A DNA stretch of 64,000 nucleotides from Flammulina velutipes (taxonomy: Eukaryota > Basidiomycota > Agaricomycetes > Agaricales > Physalacriaceae): the NCBI GenBank assembly GCA_011800155.1, contig CM022368.1:4278001-4342000 (forward strand). Direction: 5' to 3'. Position numbers and translations under genes: made by a program. The first letter of the stretch is position 1. Every line of letters begins with the position of its first letter. Shown here piece after piece: positions 32,627 to 43,331 of this stretch. The notes below the pieces were generated by a model. That model ran no database searches, was not told the DNA's origin, and worked only from the letters and a program-made list of their open reading frames with translations.

Positions 32627-33899
32627 ATGTCCTCTACCGACGGAGACGGTAATGAACGAACTATTCTTTGACAAGAAGAGTCACTGATTTTCCCCAGACT
32701 GGACCGTGCATAGCGCTCGAGAGCAGCAGTTCAACCACCAGCTGGATTCCGACCGCCAAGGTAATGCAACATTCTTCAACTGGGGAAGCCACTGTGCTAA
32801 AGAGATCCTAGATGCCACTCGATCAACTCCGAACCCAGTCGCGCAGGACTCCCGGGCCATCGACCTCCTGCCAAATCCGGCCATTGCGCCCATCGTATCT
32901 GGCCTGCGTATCCCACCGCACTCCATCTTCAATGACCCACCCTATGGTGATGATCTCGGTCCTCCAGTTGAGGCGAACGACTTGATGAAAACACTACCGT
33001 ACAACTCGATTCCTCCCAATTCCCCTTCCGTCATCGAGAGGTGGGTGGCAGGAACCATTCTATTGAGAGTCAGTCCGACCCAGCTCATGCAATGGGTTCA
33101 ACTACCCGGCGCCAAAGTCGTCGCCTACTTCTTGAATCCCAAGATCATCGAGGCAAAGGACTCTTATGGAGCGGAGATGACGATAAAGCGTATCATTGAG
33201 GGAAGCCTCGGGGTGTCGAGGGTGAGGGTGCTGATATCGAGAGACGACTATGCACTGGAGTGGGCATGCCTGAGAAAGGAGAATGTGTGGAGCATTTTCC
33301 TTCTATTCAACCTCACCGCCGCAGTCGCCGCCAAACTGGTCCGTCTAGAGTTCTTGAACACGCCCGCGGGCACCATCTGCATCGTCCCTCACGAGCCCGG
33401 CAATTGCCTCAGTCATATGATGGCGGTAGAAGGAATCCATTTCCCGCACATTACTCCCCTGGTCGACGAAGAAGTCCGGTTGGCGTTCACCTCGCAGATG
33501 ATGTCTAACGACACTTTTCTGGAGATGGTACGTGGTCTCAAGATCGATGTGCCAGACCACCTCGTAGAGAGTGACCGGTACAGTGACCAGCACAGACTCG
33601 GTACAGTGCTTGAGTGGATGGAGGTGAGAGGGGTTATGATCAGCTCGGGAGGGTATGCACGCTCCATCTTCCATCTATACCTGACTCTCCCAGCCTCCCG
33701 GGATCCGCACTACTACGAGCTGTTTCGCAGTTGGTTCAGGCAACATGCGACACTCTCTGTTCCCGGACGAGGCTATGGGAAGTGCATTGATTGGGAATGC
33801 GAGCATTGCACGAGCTGGAGCCATCCAAGCGCCCTCTGCCCCATCATCAACGTCGAGGGCTTTTTTGTACCGTCCGCACGTCCCCTGAATCGTTATTGA
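32627..33899 (+). CDS. CCHC zinc-knuckle protein carried by the CACTA element
   Basis: A short first exon (MSSTDGDDWTVHSAREQQF across the intron) and one long exon give about 405 residues. The body (LPNPAIAPIVSGLRIPPHSI, WVAGTILLRVSPTQLMQWVQ, LVRLEFLNTPAGTICIVPHE, FHLYLTLPASRDPHYYELFR) has no recognised domain. The C-terminus carries CEHCTSWSHPSALC, exactly C-x2-C-x4-H-x4-C, the gag-type zinc knuckle that binds single-stranded nucleic acid. Proteins built this way (unknown body plus terminal knuckle) occur in transposon-rich parts of agaricomycete genomes. A nucleic-acid-binding helper of transposition is plausible; this is inference. The gene has its own TATA promoter and is convergent with the Tnp2 gene. 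Confidence 0.75.
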
Positions 33900-36800
33900 G
33901 CAGATCTGTAGCTTCAGCGTGCAAGTAGATGTCATACCGTTTGTGTAAATGCATGTATAGAATTTCTTCTTTTTGCGTCGTATTCTAGAAAGCGTGATCA
34001 CAAGTAAGAATATATTCCGCTAATACAATGGCACGTCCTTACCCACGAATGCACCGAATGCTGTATTATGCTGTAGGTCTTGTTCAACTGGTATCAATCC
34101 TATCTAGCGTTGTCCCCGATTCAATGCCCAGCAGATTACAATTGTCTTCCGATCTATCCCAAATGTCCCCTTGGCAAGGGAGTCTGTGGTCAAATGGCAG
34201 ACTATGTGCTGGGGCTCGATGACGAATACGTCCGCCGACGGTTCCGCTTCTACCACCAACGACTCAAACTCGGGAAATGTAGCATAAGGAGTGCGACAGT
34301 GATCATCCGGCGGAAGGGGTTGAAAGAGACGAACGAGAAAGAAGGTTCGTACAACGTTGAGAAGGGGTATTTGCCGTATCTCATCTATCGCACCGACGAG
34401 TGTGCTCTGGAGATTCCTAGGGTTACGAAAGTGTATTGCACTGTTGCCAAAATGGTTGCTTCGACAGTTGTAGGTGCGCTTATCGAGTACAATCCTTTCC
34501 CGATGAATGGCTCGACGCGGAAGATGCCAAACGAAAGGCTGGTGGTACTCGACGTAGCTGTGCCATGGTTCGCCCGTGGACCGAAGGTAGAGTAGGATAA
34601 TGTTGTACTGGGTATCAGACAGCAGTTTTCCTTGCGCAAGTAGCTCGATGGACGTCTTGTCGTCAACTGCAGGAGCTATGCCAGGCTCAGCAGGAAAAAG
34701 AATTTCAGCGAGGCCGCTTGCAGGCCCTTCAGTCGACTTGAGCGCGCATGTGTTCACTTTGAACCGCCCTCGGCGACACAGCTGCCTGAGCATCGTAAGA
34801 TCAAGATCGCCTGGAAAACCCCATCAGTGGACTCTGAACGAAAATGAGGAAAAGACTTACTTGTTCGTCCGCTGTGCTTCACCTTCTGGCACAGTCCGTT
34901 CATGCGTTCACCGGGGAATTCGCTCAAAGTGGACACTGGACCCCAGTATTTCAGGAGTCGACCATAATGCATAGCGAAGTGATCGTTCGGTACGGAAGAC
35001 ACGAAAGGGAAGAGGATTTGCGTGGAGGCACGATATGCAACGTAACGTTTCATGAAGGTATCTGCGGCAGCGGTGGAGGTTGTATAAGAGGATATAATAT
35101 TGGTGGCAGCGACCAGATGGGCGAAACTCTTCAGAAGAGACTCTTTGTGTTGTCCCTTCTGCCACCATAACTTGGGAAGGATCAGCGGGAAGATATACGA
35201 GAAGAGGACCAGATATTCGTGAGCTTTCAGTTTGCCATGGCTGGGTTGACCTAAATTCACCGGAGGCCTGTCCACCCATGTAGGTAGACTAACAGATCGT
35301 ATACAAGAGCGTATACGTTCTATCTCGGTGTCAGAAAATGTAAGGGGGTCTGTCGCGTCCTTGTCGTTGGTACCACCGGGATTGCGTGGGGTTGGAGTTT
35401 TGTCGCGGTCGTCGTCATCTCCGCCAGGGTATTGTGTTGGACGAGGATCACCCGGGGTTGGAGTTTTATTGCGGTCGCTCTCATCGGTTCGTCTGGTGCT
35501 AGAGCCAGCCTCCGCATCGCTGGACATTGACTCGGTGTCTGTCGAACCTTCACCAGTGGCGAGGGCTCCATCTCCCTTCTTCTTCTTCTTCTTCTTCTTC
35601 TTCTCCTCTGCAACTGACTCGGCGTCTGTCGTACCTGCGTCTGTATCGGTGAAATACACATCCGAATCCATGGCGAGGGTTCCATCTTCCGTATTCTTCT
35701 TCTTCTCCTTTTGCTCCTTCTTCTCCTTCTTCCCAACCCCCCACAGAACACGTAGCTGTCGCTGCAAGATTCCCTCCAACCAGTTATGCATGAACCCCAG
35801 CGTAACATGCATCACGGAGTCCCAATAGGGTAGCGTATGGAGAGGCGACCACCGAACACCCGATAACTTGGCCTTAGCCTCACGGACAGAAAATGTCTGT
35901 TCCGCCTCATATGCTGCAGCCTGTTTGCAAACAGTCCCGTCGTCTCTGAGTTCCCACTTCTCCCAATCAAGGTCTTCGATCGCCTCTTTTCGTAGTAAGC
36001 ACCACGAACAGAAGTTGTCGGACGAATGGCTGAGATACCCTGCCACCTTGCGTATGGCTTGCAAGTCGGCAATGAGAGGTATGATGCGAGTTTGAACGTT
36101 AACACCTGCGGGATAGAGCGACGTCGGTAGGTCCCTTCCTGGTTCCGCAAATTCGTTGACCATAGCCACTACTTCGGATATGATGTGGGGAATAGTGTTC
36201 ACGTCGGGCGACGACGGAGCAGGCGTTAGTCCCACAATGAAGACATTTTCTGGAAGAAAGCGTGCTTCCAGCGGCAAGTTCATGCAATACAAAACGATGG
36301 CCCCGCACGACGCGCTCATACCTACAATAAATGTTTAGTTACATCGCATCAAAGTCAGTGGCCAAATTCACCAGCAATCTTGTTCGTGTATGGATTGAAC
36401 CAGTCAATGTAGAGTCCAAAGACGAGGTGGTATGGCTGGTTAAGCAGGTATCCACGCAAAGTTTGCCACGCTGGACTATCACTGATATCCTGCATGTATT
36501 CCGTTGGATGAAACGTAGAGGTTTTCTGGCACGACTCCTGGAGGTAGCGTTCGATATCTGGTCGGGAAATGAAAAAGGAAATCCATGAAGGAAATGACTG
36601 GGTGTTGAAGTATGAGCGGGGTACAGGGGTGAGTCCGTTGTTGGTATGTCGAGTCTTGAACAAGGGCTCGGCGCATTTCTTGGATCTAGGTGACTTTTGC
36701 CATATGCAGGTCTTCGGAGCGTTATCAACGTCACGGTATTGTTTATAGCATTTTGGACAACAGACGGTACAGTTGATCTGGATGTCTTCGAGACCAACGT

Positions 36801-37120
36801 GGTTGTAGATTGTTCGTATGTCTCGTGGAACCGGGAATCCATCGTCAAAGACATCATGCCCAAGGGAACAGATGAGATTACGCGTGGCGGAAACGATTGT
36901 CAGCATGATGAAGTTAAGAGCTGTGGCGACACCGTTGACTAGCTCGCAACTCGCGCCACCTTCGAGACTAATCCATGCCAGAAGAAAACAACACAAGTTG
37001 AGAATAGGCGCAAAGACTGGATTCAGGTCAGCTTATTTAGTATTCAAGAGATTATGAAGACGTACTCTGATACAAGTCAACTTTGGCCGCTGGATCGATG
37101 TACGCCTTCTTTGCTTTTCT

Positions 37121-37127
37121 CTCGTCA
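37121..37127. repeat. Target site duplication of the nested element, left copy (CTCGTCA)
   Basis: CTCGTCA directly before the left inverted repeat; the same seven bases lie at 47159-47165. Confidence 0.85.
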
Positions 37128-38165
37128 CACCCTATGACCTACTAACAACTAGTTAAACCCCTATAGTGACGGGGACAAACAACTAGTTGCTGTCCGTCAC
37201 TACGGGGTAATAGGTCAGGTAGCTACATTTGGCTGGGGCGGGGCGGGATCTACTGGTACGGCTAGGGGGTCGGTACGGGGATATACTGGGATGGCGCGCC
37301 ACGGTCAGGTAGGTACGGGGGCTGGGGCAACCGGGTGTGGCGCACCGGAGCAATCAGTCAGGGAAAAGCAGATCAATCATTACCGTAGGGACGGGGGAAT
37401 ATGCCGGGGCGCTATTGAAGCGTGGCGTCATCCGGAACCAGGGACCGGATACCGTGCCAATAATGATGGACCACCGGGAGCGGGTCCTAGCGCGTTGCGC
37501 CACGCTTCCAAACCGGGACCTGCAGACTGGGGGTAAATGCGAAAATGTAATGCTATAGAAGGAATATATATATATGATACATACGAGCAGGTAAGCGTAC
37601 GCGATACAGTGGGATAGAAATGTGGCGGGGAATGGGATCGGGGCGACGGGCAGGTAGATGGGAAGAAGCAAAAATGGTGGGGGAGGTGATAGTATGTTGT
37701 AAAACAAATGTAGGAGCGAAGAAACGAAGGGAAACGGTGAGGAAACGGGTGAGGAACATCGAAAATGGTGGCACAGCGGGATAATGGGGGCGACGGCGGT
37801 CCAGCTGCTTCCAGCGGCAACGGGGGGGGGTGGAATAACACTTGGAGGGCCTAATGGGAGGCGTTGACACGATTTCGCAGTGGCGGCAGCGTTGGGTAGT
37901 GCACAATATCAAAAATGGTCCACCGGGTTGGTTGTCGTATTGCTAGCAGGCTGCACGCGTTGCAGGCAGTCATTCGTAGTCGATAATGTCGATAAAAAGA
38001 TGTTGGGACATGCCTCGTATGAAGCAGTCGAGCGGCAAGAATGCCAGCATCATCGCCGTCAATGGTAGAGTCAGCATCAGCTGTTCTCAGCGCCCAAGTC
38101 CAACGCCGAGATCGCCGATACTGACTATTCCTTACTCACGTCAATACATCAACTCAAACGAACAT
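37128..38165 (+). repeat. Left terminal inverted repeat of the KDZ element, 1,038 bp
   Basis: Reverse-complement copy of 46122-47158. The outer part contains internal inverted motifs around AACTAGTT; the middle is GC-rich; the inner end is ...CAACTCAAACGAACAT. Open frames inside it are identical in both copies and have no known motif, so I do not call genes here. Confidence 0.95.
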
Positions 38166-38208
38166 CAATAGCAATAGAACATTTAAACTACAAATACAAC
38201 TCGTAGAT

Positions 38209-41200
38209 TTACACATCGTCATTGAGAGTATCGTCCTCGTCAGGCTCATCGTCGTACAGCTCAGCGGAAAGCTCATAATTCAACGACGTCTCTGTCGATG
38301 TACTGCCCAGCATCTCTAACCCCAAATCTACCAACGGCTTCCATGCAGCCTCCAAACGTGCTGCCTGCTCACGCAGACGCGTCGAAGACGCCAGTGCCAT
38401 TGCCATCAAACCTTCACGAATCTCAGCGGAAGCGTTGGGCCGCGCGACACTCCGTCGATCCCACCAATCAGCCTTCCAGCGGTCGAACGCAACAACGCGT
38501 CGCATTTCCTCAATGAGAAGTTCGATTTCTTCTCGCCAACGTAGCATCCGAGCCCTCGCCTTTGACCACTCACGCTTGAGACCTAGATAGACGGAAGGAA
38601 CCATGTCAGTGTCAGCAGTAAGGAATGCATGTTGGGACGCACTGTTTTTGAATGCCTCGTCACCCGTCATCGTCTCTGCAGATACACCATTGGGATAGCT
38701 ATACCAAATCCACGAGACTTCTCGCCGACCCTCTCCTTGCGATGCGAGCGCGTCTGCCGTTAGAGGTCCAGTTTGACTGACGAAAAGCAGGCCACGCTCT
38801 CGTATGTCGTTCGCTTCCGCTTCCTCCTGCGCTGTAAGCATGCGCTCATTGAGACCACTCACATGCTTTTCCTCCAGGACACGGAGCTGGTTCTCCCAGT
38901 CACCGTGACCTTTCAGACGATAAAGGGCGTTGCGAGCCCAGCGATATTGCAATTTTGCGAGATTAATATTGACCAGGACACTACAATTCTTGTCAGATAC
39001 ATCTAATATAAGGAGGAATAAAACTCACCGTCGCTGTATCCCTTCAGCTCGCGTCACAGAAGTTTGGCCAGAAACATTTTGCACTTGGAAGAGAATGCCT
39101 GCGGAACGTGTTCGTATGTTGGAGCGTAAGGAGTCAAGGGATTCCCAGCACTCCGCTTCACGCAACCGCATCTCCATTTCGGCAAGTCCGGGTTTGCAGG
39201 CGCGCGCAACCTCACGTTGTCCCGCGGAGAGTTCTGATGGCATATGCAGCTTGATCTCCTCCGGAACAACGACATCCGGTAAAGCATTGAAACGTTCCAG
39301 TTGTTCCGACGACAGGAACTCTTGTAAGTGCGGCATGTAGATTTGCTGCAGTCCGCGGAATTTCTTGATACGCCGTAAGATTACTGTCGTGCGTTTAACA
39401 TTGCGACACTCAACCGAGAAGAGAAAAGTGGCGTACGTGTGCGCCTCTTCTCGATATTAAGTTGTTGGTATGTAGCACCCGAATGACGTGCTTTCACCTC
39501 CCATGCCAACGAACGTCTGAGCGCACACTAACTTTCAGTTCAATGTAATACTAGAATGCCACTTACTGTAGACTCTCAATTTCGAGACCCAATGCCAACA
39601 TTGTGCTTGCATTGGACTCCTGAACAATCACCTCCGGGTTCTTCGCCAGTGCTGCTTGTTCTTCTTTTTCGAGCTCGATGCGAATCTCGGCGATCGACTG
39701 CTGTGATCCGGACGACCCTTCATACGGACAGGGTTGGGTAAAATCTGCTTCCCATGCTTTGATTTCTTGAAGCCAGATATCAAGCACATCACGACCAAAG
39801 ACAACCGCTAAACCTTCATCGAAGTGTTTGAAGTTCTCGGTATGTGTTGGAGCGTTTGTGAGTGCCTCGACCAGTCGTGAGGCAAGGACACGCTCTGCCA
39901 AGAATCACGATTGATGTTAGTCTGCGGCAGCATCAACTTAATTATGTAGGGCTCACCGAATGACTCGATAGTCCGACGATTGATGTTGTTGAATATGTCG
40001 TCAAGGGTATCGGCACGGGCGCCGGGACCCATTTTCTTTGTCTGTGAAGCGGCGCGATTACTGAGAGACCATAACCATTCAATTATCTCAGCTGCGGTCC
40101 GACCTACAAACGGAAGAAGATTGAGCGAGAATTGAGCGTGGTCTTCTGGTAAATGCGACCAAAAATGAAGCTTGGGAATGGCAAATCGCATCAATTCTGG
40201 ATTCAGGAACTGGACGGGGGCAGGGAGATCCTTGACGCGTTTCAACCAGTTTTTGCTCCATATGCACGCAATGTCGTACGATGTAAGTTTCTTGATATCG
40301 GGATCGAGTCTACACGCGGACGCGTGGACGTAATCAACCGAACAGAATCTAGAACGTTGTCAGATTCAGGACAAGTTTACATGTGTGGCGTCCATACTTC
40401 TCTCCTTTGCTCAAGTCTCCCAGCCCGTTGGGGCGAAGACATCCATGCCGAGCACAGCACACACCGGTAACTCCTGATACCCTCAGGCCCTTCGCATTTT
40501 TGATATTGGCTAGGTGATAAGCCTGGAACCCGGAGCAGTTGGGAGCGTCTTCTTGTGTGGCGTACTTAGCCAGCCAACGGAAGTACGGTTTGCGCGGCGT
40601 GAAATAGGCGTTGCCATCACCCAATGGCGGATCACGAGCTTCTGAGGAAACGTTCTCGTTGCGCAGTCTGAAGTTGGCATCATTTGCTAGAAATGCAGTG
40701 TAGATCCAGCTGCAGTGTATTGAGTTCTAATATTACAACGTCCATTGGGACACGAAAACGCACGCGTTCGGTTGAGTAGCATAGTCAGATGGAATATTTT
40801 TCCCGGGCTGGGGACACGCCGGACAGAGCAATGCCAATTCTCCATCAGCTGTTCCTGCAATCCCGCTTTCGTCATGTCCGCGCCCAGCGTCGCGACACAA
40901 TTTGATGTGCCTCCATTGCCGTAGGCAACGAAGTAGAACGCGATACCGATTTGGTGCCGAAGCGCCCGTCCGCTCCTCAGTGAGCTCTGACAAGCTTCGC
41001 CAGAGGTCCCACGTTGGAAGCTTGCCATTACAGTTTAGCGAATGCACAAACCGAAGGAGGGAGAAGGTCACAGCGGTGTGGGGATACGTCGGTGTAGCAG
41101 GCCACCAACTATTCCTAAGGGTGAGGTTTCTATAATCAGTAGGACCCCGACATCCGCAGAACGCTACCCCGAGGACGTGGACACCATTGACGTGCAAGAC

Positions 41201-41979
41201 AGTGAAATCGGCAACATAACCGATGGGCGCAGGGCATTCGCCTCCGGAAGTATGGCCTAAAGTAACGGAGACGCCAAGATCCGTCAAGGAAACATGACGA
41301 AAGAACGAGCCAGTCCATTGCTAGAGACTAAGAGTTAGCGTAGCATACATAGTTAGAGTGGAAAAATATTACCTCGAGCCAGTGGAGGGGAAGATGGCGA
41401 TGCGTCTCGCAAATGCAGCTCTGACACATGAGACCAAGACCGATGCATTCGTCATCATAGCACCGAAATTGCGCCACATGTCCGTCCTTTCCACAGACAG
41501 CGCAGTCACCACCCGCGGCGCCTGCAGATCCCTCCAATCGAATCATCTCTGTAAGGTAGTCCTCCCGAAACGATCTCCAGACCCTCATGGGGTCGTTCTA
41601 AGATATAAGTGTGTTAGCATGAAATCAGTAGAGCGATAATAAATAATCTTACCGTGCTATTATACTGCTTTCGGGCATTGATAACCTGGACATTCAGGCA
41701 GCTCGATGTCTCAGAGAAGTTGGCCGCCTCATCGAGATATGTCGTATCGCCAAGAAGATATGAAAAGCCGTCGAGCTGAGCGGCGCGCGCGAGAGTATCG
41801 GTGTCCTCGACGATTTCGACCTCAGGTGGTGCAGCGTAGGTAGTACGGCGCCTGACGACTGGGCGGTCCCCATCGTCCTCGACAATCTGTGTGGTGATAG
41901 CGACACTTTGATTTTGGTGGAAGTCATTCTTTGGTGCACCTTTCTTGCGTTTGAAAGAACCAGAGCCTGTGTTGGACAT
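38209..41979 (-). CDS. KDZ transposase with CxC2-like cysteine cluster
   Basis: Multi-exon gene of roughly 1,050 residues starting MSNTGSGSFKRKKGAPKND. A cysteine cluster (CAVCGKDGHVAQFRC, CIGLGLMCQSC, HRHLPLHWLEQW) corresponds to the CxC2 domain of KDZ transposases. Then follow SFFRHVSLTDLGVSVTLGH, FTVLHVNGVHVLGVAFCGC, RQWRHIKLCRDAGRGHD, LLCPACPQPGKNIP, NIKNAKGLRVSGVTGVCCAR and NGLGDLSKGEKY. The catalytic core includes SYDIACIW (acidic), IPKLHFWSHLPEDH and EIIEWLWSLSNRAASQTKKM (acidic). The C-terminus has WSKARARMLRWREEIELLIEE and AFDRWKADWWDRR. All known landmarks are present without frame breaks, so it may be active. It mediates cut-and-paste movement of the element. Confidence 0.92.
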
Positions 41980-42321
41980 CAGAGTTGAAGGATTCAACGC
42001 AGAGAAGTGAAAGAGGAAGGGTAGCGAGGTCGTGAAAAAGGAAGAGTAGCGAGGTCGTTCAGAATAGTGAACGTCAAATGTGTGAATGAGAAGCAAAGAC
42101 GAACCAAGTGAGTTTGTGTCATGAGAACGATGAATAGACGTCTGAATGGAGCGATCCTTGATATCGAAGGTCAGATCTGACGATAAGAACAATAAAAATG
42201 AAACGTACCATGTGTGAATGGTCCATGTGAGCTTGGAACGAGTACACGAGCGAAAGGCGAGGTTGATGAGCAAAGATAAACCTGTATGACGTGAGTGATC
42301 ACTGGTTTCGTCTTAACCATC
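41980..42321. promoter_or_regulatory. Divergent promoter region of the KDZ element
   Basis: The 342 bp between the transposase start and the accessory gene start must contain both promoters. A short direct repeat (gaagggtagcgaggtcgt and gaagagtagcgaggtcgt, near 42016 and 42040) is visible; no clear TATA box. Confidence 0.4.
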
Positions 42322-43265
42322 ATGGCGGAACCTCCCATCTCTGGTGAACTAACGACTTGCCTCCCCACTTTCCTCTATGATTCTGGCCATGAAAAGCGTC
42401 TCAATCTCGATACGGATGATAAGATGTATATCGTCGTCTCTGGGAGGAGATCAGCGGTACTTTGCTCGGGGTGGTAAGTTATCAACCAATTTTATGGTTT
42501 GTATCTAATTTTTCAATATAGGCCTTGTGCGAAAGGCCTCGTCTACGTTGGTCAGGAGAAGGTGACAGGCGCAAGGTGGAAGGCTGTGTTGACTTGGAAC
42601 GAAGCCGTCAAGTGGTTGCGCGAGATGCACGGGGACGCAGGTGAACATGAATGCTCGGCGGCATTTCAATCTGAGGCGTCAGGTTACGTCGGACGCCCAC
42701 TCTGTCTCACTTCTGCGCAGCCGCCAGCCTCGCCCACCAAAAGCCGGGCGCCATCTCCGACCAAAACAACCAAAATTCGTTCACCCACCAAAACTCCAGC
42801 TCCTGCGTCTGCACCATTTCCGCAGACTCCTCGTGGTCGGGGGCGCTCGATTCATATAACCCCCGAACTTGCCAGCACATTCACTCCTACACCGCCAATA
42901 CCATCCAGCCCCTTATCGAGTCCGAGTCTCTCTCATTCGACCATGCACTCCGGACCATCTCCTGCGCCCATGTCGTCTGCCAGTACTTCATCCTCTCAAC
43001 GCGCTCACTCTTCGCTCCCGGTCAAGTTTGAATGGTATGTTGTATTCTGCAGTGCCCTCGAAAGTCCAGTGGTATACGATAATCTGTGAGTTAATACCTG
43101 CCTCCCTCGTTCACGCTAACGAGGAACCCTAGTTCTGAGGCGCAAAAGTACATGAATCTGCATCGCTCCAGTGGATCCCGTGTCCATTTAAATATGGGTA
43201 ATGATATTCAAAGTATCTTGGACGGTTGGACTGGATTTGACGCCCGGGACGGGTTTAAAATGTGA
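42322..43265 (+). CDS. KDZ-element accessory protein with two RNase H1 N-terminal-like modules
   Basis: Three exons, about 280 residues. The first module, MYIVVSGRRSAVLCSGW through TGARWKAVLTWNEAVKWLRE, and the second, EWYVVFCSALESPVVYDN through SEAQKYMNL, both resemble the RNase H1 N-terminal (viroplasmin-like) fold, which has an aromatic-Val-Val start, a 'G-Iyt-W' turn and a helix with a conserved aromatic residue. That domain binds RNA/DNA hybrids or dsRNA. The linker is Ser/Pro/Thr-rich with repeated SPTK motifs (ASPTKSRAPSPTKTTK). There is no RNase H catalytic domain. The fold assignment is by pattern only. It may handle nucleic acid during transposition. Confidence 0.55.
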
Positions 43266-43331
43266 CATATTTACTTACGTGCGAATACAATTAATGTGGT
43301 TAGGGTTCCATTTTCTCTGATTCAACTACCA

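Noticed and set aside
37291..38171. Several open frames inside the KDZ inverted repeats (also at 46071-46995)
   Set aside because: Present identically in both arms, without known motifs; they overlap one another on both strands and are explained by GC-rich composition.
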